Source of the DNA: Ornithinibacter aureus
Lineage (GTDB): Bacteria; Actinomycetota; Actinomycetes; Actinomycetales; Dermatophilaceae
Reading direction: 5' to 3'
Assembly: GCF_009858245.1 (NCBI RefSeq)
Contig: NZ_VMSB01000001.1
Coordinates: 868,001 to 932,000 of the forward strand
DNA: 64,000 nt
Positions 14,937 through 23,731 of this stretch are shown here, piece after piece. Within the stretch, counting starts at the first letter, position 1, and each line of letters begins with the position of its first letter. The position numbers were made by a program, and so were the translations under genes. The notes under the pieces were generated by a model. The model did not search any database and had not been told where the DNA came from. It saw only the letters and a program-made list of their open reading frames with translations.

Positions 14937-15389
14937 ATGGGCAGCGACCCGCGCCGCCTCGACGGGCTGCGCCCCGACGAGCGCGCCGCCGCTCTGCTCC
15001 TCGAGCACGTGACGGGCGGGACCGTGCGCGCCCACGACGTCGGCACGCGGCAGGGGGCGTACGACCTGCACCTGACGTATCCGAGAGGGAGAACGGCTGC
15101 CGTTGAGGTCACGACGGCGAGCAGCCTGCCCGCCGACCCTTTCAGCCTCCTCCTCGTGCCCCACGTCGCGCGCCGCATGGTGAAGGTGGTCAGCGCACGA
15201 GGCGTCGACGAGCGACACCTCTTCATCGGCATCACCTCCGAATCGACGCCGGATGCCGGGTGGCCGGCACTCGCTGACGAGGACGTCGTCGCCGACGGGC
15301 TGACGCGCTTGTGGATCGTGACCACCGGTCGGGCACCCACGCTGGTGTCCTGGTCACGAGGGGATGGGTGGCAGCACCACCCGAGGTGA
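14937..15389 (+). CDS. Hypothetical protein next to the integration site
   Basis: 150 residues from ATG (MGSDPRRLDGLRPDE). It is not recognised as a family. A segment AHDVGTRQGAYDLHLTYPRG followed by TAAVEVTTASS has Asp and Glu spaced as in some restriction-fold proteins but lacks the expected Lys. Located outside attR, it belongs to the host chromosome and was originally the gene downstream of glnA. Confidence 0.6.
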   Translation: MGSDPRRLDGLRPDERAAALLLEHVTGGTVRAHDVGTRQGAYDLHLTYPRGRTAAVEVTTASSLPADPFSLLLVPHVARRMVKVVSARGVDERHLFIGITSESTPDAGWPALADEDVVADGLTRLWIVTTGRAPTLVSWSRGDGWQHHPR

Positions 15390-15437
15390 CGGCGAACCGA
15401 GCACCCACTGATGTTCGGGATTCGATGGCTGAGGGAG

Positions 15438-15487
15438 TTGACATTGAGCCAACCTCCAGCCCTAATATTGAGTCATCATCACTCAAT
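15438..15487 (+). promoter_or_regulatory. hsp20 promoter with HspR-type HAIR operator
   Basis: ATTGAGT (15467-15473), a 7-nt spacer and ACTCAAT (15481-15487) form a perfect inverted repeat matching the HAIR consensus CTTGAGT-N7-ACTCAAG except for the outer bases. It overlaps the downstream edge of a -10-like TAATAT (15463). TTGACA lies at 15438, 19 bp upstream of the -10. HspR repression of a small heat-shock gene is inferred. Confidence 0.82.
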
Positions 15488-15522
15488 CTTGGGCCGGCCG
15501 CCCAACGAGCAAGGAGGACACC

Positions 15523-15972
15523 ATGGCCACCACCTTTGACCCCTTCCGCGACCTGGACCGCGTGCTCTCTGGCTCTCTGCGAACTCCCGCGTCAGCCGCC
15601 ATGCCGATGGACCTCTACCGGTCCGGCGACCACTTCGTCGCCCACATCGACCTGCCGGGGGTTGACCCGTCGACGATCGACGTCGATGTCGAGGAACGCA
15701 CCCTCACCATCCGCGCCGAGCGTCGTGACACCACCGACGAAGACGTCCAGTGGCTCTCCCACGAGCGACCGACCGGCACCTTCGCACGCCAGCTCACGCT
15801 GGGCTACGGGGTGGCCCCGGACCGCATCGAGGCCGACTACTCCGACGGGGTGCTCACCCTGACGATTCCTGTCGCCGACGAGGCGAAGCCCCGCAAGATC
15901 TCGGTGAGCCACAAGGGAAGCCGCCAGGTCATCGAGGGCGAGGCGAGCGCCGCCCAGCCCGTGGGCGTCTGA
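15523..15972 (+). CDS. Small heat-shock protein, Hsp20/alpha-crystallin family
   Basis: 149 residues; AAGGAGG lies 7 nt before the ATG. The alpha-crystallin domain spans about residues 25-125: MPMDLYRSGDHFVAHIDLPG, ERTLTIRAERR, and the closing GVLTLTIPVADEAKPRKISV with the diagnostic GVLTLTIP. The C-terminal tail is short. It acts as an ATP-independent holdase in the cytoplasm. It is monocistronic, with a HAIR operator upstream and a long hairpin downstream (16043-16101). Confidence 0.95.
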   Translation: MATTFDPFRDLDRVLSGSLRTPASAAMPMDLYRSGDHFVAHIDLPGVDPSTIDVDVEERTLTIRAERRDTTDEDVQWLSHERPTGTFARQLTLGYGVAPDRIEADYSDGVLTLTIPVADEAKPRKISVSHKGSRQVIEGEASAAQPVGV

Positions 15973-16042
15973 GCCCGGCTCAGCCCCCTGACAGCAGCCC
16001 GGCCCGCGAGTGCCTGATTGCGCGCCTGACCCCGGCTGACCC

Positions 16043-16101
16043 TCCCCACGAGAAGTCGCCGAGACGAGCACCGGCGACGTGGCGTCCACGTCTCGTGGGG
16101 A
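16043..16101 (+). terminator. Long hairpin after hsp20
   Basis: Outer arms of 11 bp (16043-16053 and 16091-16101) enclose a second small stem (gtcgcc 16055-16060 with ggcgac 16073-16078). It lies between hsp20 and the aldolase gene and probably terminates hsp20. Confidence 0.65.
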
Positions 16102-16140
16102 AGGTCGGGACGGGGCTCTGCGTAGGCGAGAATCGGGCGC

Positions 16141-16770
16141 ATGACGAGTGAGCGCGCCACCCTGATCGAGCAGTTGTTGGATGCCGGGCGGCACCTCGTC
16201 GCCCGCGGCCTCGTGCAGGCGAGCGGCGGCAACCTGTCGGTCCGCCTGCCGGGCACCGACACCTTCCTCGTCACCGGGTCGGGCACCTGGCTCGACCGCC
16301 TCACCGCCGACGACCTCGTCGAGCTGACCCTCGACGGTGAGCGCATCGGTGGCGCGCAACGCCCGTCGGTGGAGTGGAAGCTGCACCAGCGCACGTACGC
16401 CGTCCGCCCGGACGTGCAGGCCGTCATCCACCTGCACCCGCAGCACGTGCTGCTCGTCGACATGCTCGGCGCCCCGATCCGGTTCACGACGTTGGACCAC
16501 CAGTTCTACCTGGGCAGCGCCGGGCGGGTGCCGTTCCACCCCGCCGGTTCGCAGGAGATCGCGGATGCCGCCGCGGATGCCGCCCGTGACCACGACGCGG
16601 TCGTCATGGCGCACCACGGGTGCTCGACGCTCGGCGACACCGTGTCGATGGCACTGCGTCGGTCCCTGAACCTCGAGGAGGCCGCGGCGATGACCTACCG
16701 CCTGCTCATGGCCGGCGACACGACCACGGACTTCCCGCAGGAGTGGAAGGGCAACATCATCAGCATCTGA
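16141..16770 (+). CDS. Class II aldolase/adducin family protein
   Basis: 209 residues. Zinc-dependent class II aldolase features are visible: ASGGNLSVR near residue 30, catalytic Glu in SVEWKLH, the metal ligands in IHLHPQH and the later His of AHHGCSTLGD. The family includes fuculose-phosphate and ribulose-phosphate aldolases and MtnB dehydratase. mtnA, on the opposite strand 1.5 kb away, makes a role on 5-methylthioribulose- or 5-deoxyribulose-1-phosphate possible (DHAP-shunt type salvage). That assignment is inference. Confidence 0.85.
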   Translation: MTSERATLIEQLLDAGRHLVARGLVQASGGNLSVRLPGTDTFLVTGSGTWLDRLTADDLVELTLDGERIGGAQRPSVEWKLHQRTYAVRPDVQAVIHLHPQHVLLVDMLGAPIRFTTLDHQFYLGSAGRVPFHPAGSQEIADAAADAARDHDAVVMAHHGCSTLGDTVSMALRRSLNLEEAAAMTYRLLMAGDTTTDFPQEWKGNIISI

Positions 16771-16815
16771 GCACGATGGCTGCGCCGGGCCAGGACCCTC
16801 AGCAGATCAAGTCGC

Positions 16816-17586
16816 TCAGCGGGTCAGCGCCAGGCTGGCCAGGGCCACCAGCCAGGAGACGAACGACCCGACGAGGAAGTACTCGGTGACCTCGTCGATG
16901 CCGACGGCATCCACCGTCGAGCTCTCGTCACGCTTGGCCTGCAGCTCGGGGAAGCGGATCAGACCCTTGGCGGCGATGACGAGCCCGGCCGCCGTGAGCT
17001 GACCGGCCAACCCGAGACCGATGATCAGAACCCGCTCCATCGGGCCGAGGAGCCGACCACCGCGCAGCTGGTCCGAGGGTTGCGGCCCGCTCGGCAGCTC
17101 GGCCTGCTGCACCGGCCGCAGGGCACCGACGCTGACCAGGACGAGTCGGACGACGACGTTGGCGGTGGCGAGGTTCGCGACCAGCAGACCGGTCACGAGC
17201 AGCACCGCACCCGGGTCACTGTCGGCCTCGAGCATGGGCAGGTCGGCCCAGGCGAGCCACGACGCGAGCCGCCCGCCGGCCGACGAGGCCCACCCCGACA
17301 GCGCGATGAGCGCGAAGGCCACGGCACCGAGGACGGCCAGGGCACGGCCGTGGCCCCGCCCCGTCGACAAGGCCTGAGCGGACAGCACCGCCCACAGGGC
17401 AAGCGCCACCATCGACACCCCCAGCACGACGAGGTCGATGGGAGCCGTGAGCCCGGCCAGAGCGGCGAACGCCGCCATCACCGCTGCCCCGACAGCGGGT
17501 GACCGCCGGGCCACCGCCGGCGGAGCTGCGGCTCGCACGAGGTCGGCGAGGCCGAGGCCGACGAGCCAGACGCCGAGCCAGCTCAC
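16816..17586 (-). CDS. Integral membrane protein coupled to SatD
   Basis: 256 residues from a GTG overlapping the satD stop (GTGA). At least six hydrophobic segments are seen, starting with WLGVWLVGLGLADLV and including AVMAAFAALAGL and VLIIGLGLAGQLTAAGLV. A conserved-looking cytoplasmic segment (FPELQAKRDE, then GIDEVTEYFLVGSFVSWLVA) lies near the end. SatD proteins are usually paired with a membrane protein of the DUF3307 type; the position here matches, though I am not sure of the exact family. Function unknown. Confidence 0.7.
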   Translation of the reverse strand: MSWLGVWLVGLGLADLVRAAAPPAVARRSPAVGAAVMAAFAALAGLTAPIDLVVLGVSMVALALWAVLSAQALSTGRGHGRALAVLGAVAFALIALSGWASSAGGRLASWLAWADLPMLEADSDPGAVLLVTGLLVANLATANVVVRLVLVSVGALRPVQQAELPSGPQPSDQLRGGRLLGPMERVLIIGLGLAGQLTAAGLVIAAKGLIRFPELQAKRDESSTVDAVGIDEVTEYFLVGSFVSWLVALASLALTR

Positions 17587-18239
17587 GGCAGCGCCCGCAG
17601 CAGGTCATGGGCCGCCAACACGGCCCCGAGGCCGTCAGCGCGCACGCGCTGGGAGACCGCCGACGGGCTGATGCCCTCGAGTGTCGCCAGGTCACCCTGG
17701 GTGGTGTGCGGTTCCATGAGCCCCCTCAGCAGTCGGATCGAACGCTCTGAGCACGAGCCAACCAGATGGTCCCGACAGAGCAGTGCGGCATTGACGGCGT
17801 CGACCGCGCTGTCGTCCTCTGACGCGTCCACCCGCAGGGCCGTGCGCAGGTGCCGGGTGGCAGGTTTCGCCGCAGCCTCCTCCGCCGCCTCGACGGCAGC
17901 GCGGGCCGCCCACCAGCCCGGGCCGTCCTCGATCCCTCGCTCCGGGTCGAGCGTGGTCACGCTCCCCCGCCCGACCCCGATGCGGGTATCCACGTCGGGC
18001 AGCAGGGCCAGGCGCACGCGCAGCCCGGCATCCAGCGCCTCGCCGAGCGTCGCGTACGACCCCTGGAACTCGTCGCCGACGGTGACCCGCAGCCCCGTGA
18101 GGGACGGGACGGCGTCGTCGACCTGACGAAGTGCGGCCTCGACGGCACGGTGCAGGTCTGCACGGTCGACCGACCCCCGAGAACCGACGATGTCGCCGAT
18201 GAGAGTGCACCGTGAAGCGTTGTTCTTCATTTGCTCCAT
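17583..18239 (-). CDS. satD: SatD family protein
   Basis: 218 residues. N-terminal CTLIGDIVGSR and LRVTVGDEFQGSY motifs are typical of SatD, followed by VDTRIGVGRGSV and GPGWWAARAA. The C-terminal 50 residues look like a helix-turn-helix (TTQGDLATLEGISPSAVSQR). SatD is widespread beside a membrane protein and is poorly understood. The C-terminal DNA-binding pattern and the palindrome over its own start suggest autoregulation. ATG 18239 overlaps the palindrome; a second ATG at 18230 is the alternative start. Confidence 0.8.
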   Translation of the reverse strand: MEQMKNNASRCTLIGDIVGSRGSVDRADLHRAVEAALRQVDDAVPSLTGLRVTVGDEFQGSYATLGEALDAGLRVRLALLPDVDTRIGVGRGSVTTLDPERGIEDGPGWWAARAAVEAAEEAAAKPATRHLRTALRVDASEDDSAVDAVNAALLCRDHLVGSCSERSIRLLRGLMEPHTTQGDLATLEGISPSAVSQRVRADGLGAVLAAHDLLRALP

Positions 18240-18260
18240 CTGAAGATCATACCTTCAGAT
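18238..18260 (-). promoter_or_regulatory. Palindromic operator covering the satD -10 and start codon
   Basis: ATCTGAAG-N7-CTTCAGAT is a perfect 8-bp inverted repeat. On the minus strand TATGAT lies in the spacer, and the A of the first satD ATG falls 7 nt after it, where transcription would start. This predicts a leaderless mRNA and a repressor blocking both -10 and start. Confidence 0.65.
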
Positions 18261-18297
18261 GCTGGCAATGAAGCCCGAGACGAAAGAACGGCTCCCG

Positions 18298-19341
18298 TCA
18301 CGGGGCGATCGACCACAGGTCCTGCCCCGACCTCGGCTCGGCGACCCCACGCTCGGTCGCCACGGCATCCACCAGACGCGCGGGGGTGACATCGAACGCA
18401 GGGTTGAACCCGGCCGACCCCTCGGGCGCGACCTGTACCCCGCCGAGGCTCGTGATCTCATCCCCCGACCGCTCCTCGATCTCGATGCCCGACCCGTCCG
18501 CCATCGACAGGTCGACGGTCGACCACGGCGCAGCGACCATGAAGGGGATCTCGGCGTCCCGGCAGGCCAGGGCCACCCCGAGGGTGCCGATCTTGTTCGC
18601 GGCGTCCCCGTTCGCGGCGATGCGGTCGGCACCGACGACGGCGAAGTCGACCAACCCCCGCAGGATCGTCGAGGCAGCGGCCCCGTCGACCTGGACCACG
18701 TGCGGGATGCCGTCCTGCTCCAGCTCGAAGGCCGTGAGCCGGGCCCCCTGCAGCAGCGGGCGCGTCTCGTCGGCGTAGACGAGCTCGATGCGGTCACGGG
18801 CGTGCAGCTCGCGGATCACACCGAGGGCGGTACCCCACGCCGACGTCGCGAGCGACCCCGTGTTGCAGTGCGTCAGCAGCCGCAGCCGTGGGCGGTCGAT
18901 GCGGGCCAGCAGCCAGTCCGCCCCGAGTCGCGACAGCTCACGGTTGGCGGCCTCGTCCTCGCCGGCGAGCTGGCGTGCCGCCGCCAGCACGGCATCCCGA
19001 CCATGGCCCATCAGCGGCCGCACCTGGTCGACCCCCCACGCGAGGTTGACGGCCGTCGGCCGCGCATTGCGCACCCGGTCAACGGCAGCCTGGATCCGCG
19101 CCTCGTCCCAGCCCTCACGAGCCCCCTCGTCCATCGCGACGACGACGCCCATGGCACCGGCCACACCGAGTGCGGGAGCGCCGCGCACGGCGAGCACGGC
19201 GATCGCCTCGACGAGGTCGTCCGTGGTGTCGGTGACCCGATCGACGACGGTCCCGGGCAGCAGGGTCTGGTCGATGAGTCGGACGGCCCCGCGACCGTCA
19301 CGGCCCGCGGTGTCGTCCCAGGAGATGGCGGTGAGCGTCAT
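18298..19341 (-). CDS. mtnA: S-methyl-5-thioribose-1-phosphate isomerase
   Basis: 347 residues. It interconverts 5-methylthioribose-1-phosphate and 5-methylthioribulose-1-phosphate in methionine salvage, and can also act on 5-deoxyribose-1-phosphate. The eIF2B-like fold motifs are present: VRGAPALGVAGAMGV, THCNTGSLAT with the catalytic Cys, and GADRIAANGDAANKIGT with the catalytic Asp. No mtnB, mtnC, mtnD or mtnK is beside it; the nearest candidate partner is the class II aldolase at 16141. Confidence 0.93.
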   Translation of the reverse strand: MTLTAISWDDTAGRDGRGAVRLIDQTLLPGTVVDRVTDTTDDLVEAIAVLAVRGAPALGVAGAMGVVVAMDEGAREGWDEARIQAAVDRVRNARPTAVNLAWGVDQVRPLMGHGRDAVLAAARQLAGEDEAANRELSRLGADWLLARIDRPRLRLLTHCNTGSLATSAWGTALGVIRELHARDRIELVYADETRPLLQGARLTAFELEQDGIPHVVQVDGAAASTILRGLVDFAVVGADRIAANGDAANKIGTLGVALACRDAEIPFMVAAPWSTVDLSMADGSGIEIEERSGDEITSLGGVQVAPEGSAGFNPAFDVTPARLVDAVATERGVAEPRSGQDLWSIAP

Positions 19342-19427
19342 GGGCGTCAGCCTAGGCTGCGTGACGAGTGGCAGTACGCCCGGTGCTGCGGGGTGCTTAC
19401 CCCCTGCCGAGGGGCTAGCGTCCGAAC

Positions 19428-20487
19428 ATGAGCCCGCGACCCACCCTGCGCCAGACCTCGCCCAGCCCTCGCACGCGCCGGGCCCGCTCCGCCGGAGCCC
19501 TCACCCTGGCGCTCGCCATGATCCCGGCAGCGGCGTCCGCCGCCCACGGCGACGACCCGACCGTGCTGACTCCGATCGGTGGCGGCTACGTCACCTCGAC
19601 CCTGGCCGGGTTCGCGGATGCCGCGGCGCTCAGTGCCAGCGGACCCACCGTCGACCTCGTCGTCGTCCCCTCGGCCTACGGCGACGGCGCCAAGGACCGG
19701 GCCGAGAACCTGCGGCTCGCGGCCGAACGAACTGCACAGCTCGACGCCGCGTGCGACGCTGCCGTCGCGTCACCGGCGAGCGGCTTCACCGGGTGCACCG
19801 CCACCCTGGCCGTGCTGCTGAACCGCGCCGACGCGCTCGATCCAGCCAACGCGCTCGCCCTGGCCGACCCCGGCACCGACGGCATCTACGTGCTCGGGGG
19901 CGACCAGGGCCTGGCCATGCAGGTGCTCGCCGACTCTCCGGCCGAGGAGGCGATCACCGCAGCCGTCCAGCGCGGCGCAGCCCTCGGAGGGGACAGTGCC
20001 GGTGGCGCTCGCGTCGTCGATGGCAGACCCGGCGTTTCGGGCCACGCTCACCCAGGCGGTGCGCAGCACGCCGGTGGTGTTCGCTGACGGCTCGATGACC
20101 GCCGTCCTCGGCGAGCGCTGGTCGGCCAAGGCCAGGCCCACGTCCAGCACCCTCGAGGCCGAGGGCGTCGCGGCGTACCGCGCCGACGACGCGCTCTGGC
20201 AGCTCGGGCTCGCGCTGGTTCCCGCCACCGTGGTCCCCCACCTCACCGACGACTTCCGCTGGGGTCGCCTCTACGCGGGCGTCGCGACGGCCCCCACGCA
20301 GCCCGCCATCGGGGTGGCCTCCGGGTCGGCCGTGGTGCTGAGCCCCGGCGGTGCCTCGGTCTCAGGTGCGTCGGTCGTCGTGGCCGACGGGTCGGTAGCG
20401 TCGTCGTGGGTCAGCACCAACGGCGCACTCGGCGCGAGCGGGGTCGTCCTCCACGTCTTCGGGTCCGGTGAGCGGCTCGCGCGGTGA
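19428..20487 (+). pseudogene. Secreted peptidase S51/cyanophycinase-like gene with a frameshift
   Basis: The first frame (19428 on) begins with a signal peptide (GALTLALAMIPAAASA), then LTPIGGGYV and GIYVLGGDQGLAMQVLA, and reaches the nucleophile elbow GGDSAGG. After about 20003 it turns to noise, while the frame one base on continues ALASSMADPAFR, then VVFADGSMTAVLGER and further protein to 20487. One extra G near 20001-20007 explains this. The joined product would be about 353 residues, exported, with the S51 serine in place. Real inactivation or sequencing error are both possible. Confidence 0.65.
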
Positions 20488-20632
20488 TCCGCGTCCGGTG
20501 ACCCTGATGTGACCCGCGTCCTTGCGTCTCGGGTCGCACCGTGCCACGGTCGAGGTGTGGAGCCCCTGGTTCCACGACGACGGACTTCCTCAGCCCGCCG
20601 CCGCGAAGCACTCGCGATCGGAGGAAACCCGG

Positions 20633-21496
20633 ATGAGCGCATCACGAGTTGTCGTCGGGGTCGACGGATCCCCGCTGTCCATGGCCGCCGTGTCCGCGGC
20701 AGCACAGATCACCAGCGAGCGGGGACTGCCCCTGCACGTGCTGCACGCCTTCGCCGTCGACCTCCCGATGCTGGGGTTCGGCGAACTGGCGAAGGACTCC
20801 GACGTCGTGTCCACCCACGCGGACAGGCTCGTCACCCAGGGGGTTGCCCGCGCCCACGCGATCGACCCCTCCCTCACGGTGACCACCGCCGTCCGCGACG
20901 GCTACGCGAGCCAGGCCCTCGTCGATGCCGCACGCACCGCAGCCCTCGTCGTCGTCGGCGCCATGGGGCACGGGCTGTTCAGCCGGGCCAGTGTCGGCGC
21001 GGTCGCGATGCAGGTCGTGACGCACGCCCGCTGCCCCGTCCTCGTCGTGGGCCACGAAGGCGGCCCGCCGGCATCCGAGGATGCTGCGGTCGTCGTGGGC
21101 GTCGACGGGTCCAAAGCCTCCCTGCGAGCCCTGTCCGCCGCGTTCGACGAGGCCGTGCGCCGCAGCGCTCCCCTGCGCGTCGTCCACGCCTGGGAGCCCA
21201 GCAGCGCCAGCGACCCCACGTTGTCCGGCGACTCGACGTGGAGCGACTACGCCGCCGACCTCGAGCGCACCCTCAGCTCAGCACTGTCCGCACAGCAGGC
21301 CTCCAACCCGCACGTCGAGGTCAGCTACGAGGTGGTCACGGGTGAGCCGGTCCAGACCCTGCTCGACCACGCCGCAGACGCTGGGCTGCTCGTCGTGGGC
21401 AGCCGCGGATCGGGGGGCTTCCCCGGGCTGCACGTCGGGTCGACGGCTTTGCGCCTCATGGGCCGTAGCCCCTGCCCGGTGCTGTTCACCCGCTGA
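20633..21496 (+). CDS. Universal stress protein with two Usp domains
   Basis: 287 residues from ATG 20633, with GGAGGA upstream; an upstream in-frame start at 20522 lacks support. Domain 1 (about 1-140) has VVVGVDGSPLS and GAMGHGLFSRASVGAVA; domain 2 has VVVGVDGSKASLRAL and GSRGSGGFPGLHVGSTA. Both carry the G-x2-G-x9-G(S/T/A) pattern of ATP-binding Usp proteins. In actinobacteria such tandem Usp proteins respond to hypoxia and stress. Monocistronic; convergent with ptrB. Confidence 0.92.
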   Translation: MSASRVVVGVDGSPLSMAAVSAAAQITSERGLPLHVLHAFAVDLPMLGFGELAKDSDVVSTHADRLVTQGVARAHAIDPSLTVTTAVRDGYASQALVDAARTAALVVVGAMGHGLFSRASVGAVAMQVVTHARCPVLVVGHEGGPPASEDAAVVVGVDGSKASLRALSAAFDEAVRRSAPLRVVHAWEPSSASDPTLSGDSTWSDYAADLERTLSSALSAQQASNPHVEVSYEVVTGEPVQTLLDHAADAGLLVVGSRGSGGFPGLHVGSTALRLMGRSPCPVLFTR

Positions 21497-21518
21497 CCAG
21501 GCAGGCGCGAGGCCCCGA

Positions 21519-23642
21519 TCAGGCGTCGATGCGTCTGGTCGCGCCGAGCTGGTCGAGCACGAAGGCCCATTCCCAGGCGATCTGCTCCCACGCGGCATAC
21601 CGGCCGCTGCGGCCGCCGTGTCCGGCGGCCAGTTCGGTGCGCATCAGCACGGGCCGCTGCTCGAGGTCGTTGGTCGCGACCTCGCGCAGCCTGGCGACCC
21701 ACTTGGCCGGCTCCGTGACGTAGACGCGGGTGTCGTGCAGGCTGGACGTGGCGAGCACCGCCGGGTACCGGGCCGCGCGCACGTTCTCGTAGGGGGCGTA
21801 GGCCCGCATCGCGGCATAGACCTGCGGGTCGTCGAGCGGGTTGCCCCACTCCTCCCACTCCCCGATCGTCAGCGGCAGGTCGGGTTGCAGCATCGTCGTC
21901 AGCGCGTCGACGAACGGCACCGCGGCGTGCGCGACGCGGAAGGTCTCGGGCGCGAGGTTGAGCACGGCCCCGACGAGCAACCCACCGGCAGAGCCGCCCT
22001 CGAGCCCGACACGCTCGGGGTCGATCCAGCCGGTCGCCACGAGGTGGTCGACGCAGGCGAGGGTGTCGGTGAACGAGGTGGTCTTGGCGAGCAGCTTGCC
22101 CTCGTCGTACCAGCGGCGGCCGAGCTCACCACCCCCGCGCACGTGCGCCACGGCGTACACGACCCCGCGGTCGAGCAGGCTGAGCCGCGCGACGGAGAAG
22201 TAGGGGTCGGAGGAGATCTCGTACGCCCCGTACGCCGTGACGAGCCCTGGATTGGTGCCGTCGGGCTCGACGCCCACGCGGTGAACCACCGAGACCGGCA
22301 CGAGGGTGCCGTCGGATGCCGTGGCCCACTCGCGCCGTTCGGCATAGTTCGCGGCGTCGAAGTCACCGAGCACCGGCTGCCGCTTGAGGAGGGTGCGCTC
22401 CCCGGTGCGCAGGTCCACGTCGAGGATCGAGCGGGGCGTCACCCACGACTCGACGACGACCTGGACCGAAGTCTGCCCGGGCTCGGGGTTGTCGCCGAGC
22501 CCGATCGAGTGCACGGGGGCGTCGACGGAGACGTCCCAGCCGGCGGCGTGCCCCGAGTCGCTCGAGGCGTCGCGGGGCAGCACGCGAAGGGCGGTCAGGC
22601 CGCCGCTGCGCAGGGAGAGCACGGATGCCGTGTCGAAGGCGTCGACGGAGACGAACCGTTCGCCGTCTGTCGAGTTCAGGAGCGGGACCCACTGCTCGTG
22701 GCTCGTCGCGTCGAGCGGCGCCCAGGCGAGGTCGGCGTCGGGGGTGTCGGTGTTGTGGACGATGAGCAGCCGGTCACCGGCCGGCTCGACGTCGTACTCG
22801 ATGCCGTCGCGGCGCGGCGCGACGACGCGCCACTCCCCCTCCGGGTCAGCCGAGTCCAGCAGGTGCACCTCGGACGTCGTCTTGGACCCCAGACCCAGCA
22901 TGAGCCAACGCTCGTCACGACTTGACCCGATACCCATCCAGAAACGCTCGTCATCCTCCTGGTGCACGAGCACGTCATCGGCCGGGTCACCACCGACGCG
23001 GTGCCGCCACAGCTGGTGCGGTCGCCACGCCTGGTCCAGGCGCGTGTAGAACACGAAGGTGCCGTCCAGGCTCAGCTCGACGCCGTAGCCGATCCCCGTG
23101 ACCGAGCTGTCGAGCACCTCACCCGTGCCGATGTCGCGGATGACGAGGTCGAAGCGCTCGTCGCCCGCGGTGTCGACGGCGAACGCGACGAGCCGGTGAT
23201 CGGCGCTGACGGTCAGCGCACCGAGGGAGAAGAACTCACTGTCCCCTGCCTCGACGTTTCCGTCGACGACGACCTGTTCGCCCGGCACGGCATCCGCCTC
23301 GGGGTCGGGGCGCTGGGCGGCATCGGTGAGGGGGACGCGCACGTGCGAGGCGTACTGCCGGCCCGCGACGGTGCGCGAGAAGTACCACCACGGGCCGCTC
23401 GCGACCGGCACGGACAGGTCGGTCTCCTTGACGCGCGACCGGATCTCCTCGAAGAGCTCACCGCGCAGGCCCTCCAGGTGGGTTGTGCGAGCGTCGGCGT
23501 AGGCGTTCTCGGCCTCGAGGTGGGCGAGCAGTGCGGGGTCCTCGAGGTCGGCCATCCAGGCGAAGGGGTCCTCGAACGTGTCGCCGTGGTGCTCGCGCAG
23601 GTGGGGTCGGCGCGGCGGGACCGGTGGGGTGGTGCTGGGCAT
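21519..23642 (-). CDS. ptrB: Oligopeptidase B, prolyl oligopeptidase family (S9A)
   Basis: 707 residues, normal for the family. The N-terminal two-thirds form a beta-propeller (DPFAWMADLEDP at the start, then many blade strands). The C-terminal alpha/beta hydrolase domain holds the catalytic Ser in GGSAGGLLVG, the Asp in SSLHDTRVYV and His in AAGHGGRSGRY, and carries YDEGKLLAKTTSFTD. It is a cytoplasmic endopeptidase cleaving short peptides after basic residues. It is monocistronic, downstream of the nucleotidase gene but separated by a terminator. Confidence 0.95.
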   Translation of the reverse strand: MPSTTPPVPPRRPHLREHHGDTFEDPFAWMADLEDPALLAHLEAENAYADARTTHLEGLRGELFEEIRSRVKETDLSVPVASGPWWYFSRTVAGRQYASHVRVPLTDAAQRPDPEADAVPGEQVVVDGNVEAGDSEFFSLGALTVSADHRLVAFAVDTAGDERFDLVIRDIGTGEVLDSSVTGIGYGVELSLDGTFVFYTRLDQAWRPHQLWRHRVGGDPADDVLVHQEDDERFWMGIGSSRDERWLMLGLGSKTTSEVHLLDSADPEGEWRVVAPRRDGIEYDVEPAGDRLLIVHNTDTPDADLAWAPLDATSHEQWVPLLNSTDGERFVSVDAFDTASVLSLRSGGLTALRVLPRDASSDSGHAAGWDVSVDAPVHSIGLGDNPEPGQTSVQVVVESWVTPRSILDVDLRTGERTLLKRQPVLGDFDAANYAERREWATASDGTLVPVSVVHRVGVEPDGTNPGLVTAYGAYEISSDPYFSVARLSLLDRGVVYAVAHVRGGGELGRRWYDEGKLLAKTTSFTDTLACVDHLVATGWIDPERVGLEGGSAGGLLVGAVLNLAPETFRVAHAAVPFVDALTTMLQPDLPLTIGEWEEWGNPLDDPQVYAAMRAYAPYENVRAARYPAVLATSSLHDTRVYVTEPAKWVARLREVATNDLEQRPVLMRTELAAGHGGRSGRYAAWEQIAWEWAFVLDQLGATRRIDA

Positions 23643-23671
23643 GGCGTCACCCTATGCCGGGCCACCACGCG

Positions 23672-23708
23672 GCGAGGGCCGCACCCCGGTCGGGAGTGCG
23701 GCCCTCGC
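23672..23708 (-). terminator. Terminator of the 5'-nucleotidase gene
   Basis: 13-bp perfect arms (23672-23684 and 23696-23708) with an 11-nt loop, 24 bp after the nucleotidase stop on the minus strand. Confidence 0.75.
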
Positions 23709-23731
23709 TGCTGTGCTCAGGGACCGGTCGG

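Noticed and set aside
14583-15218. N-terminal extension of the nuclease-like gene through attR
   Set aside because: The frame is open by chance across the element boundary and antisense to the chromosomal gene at 14937.
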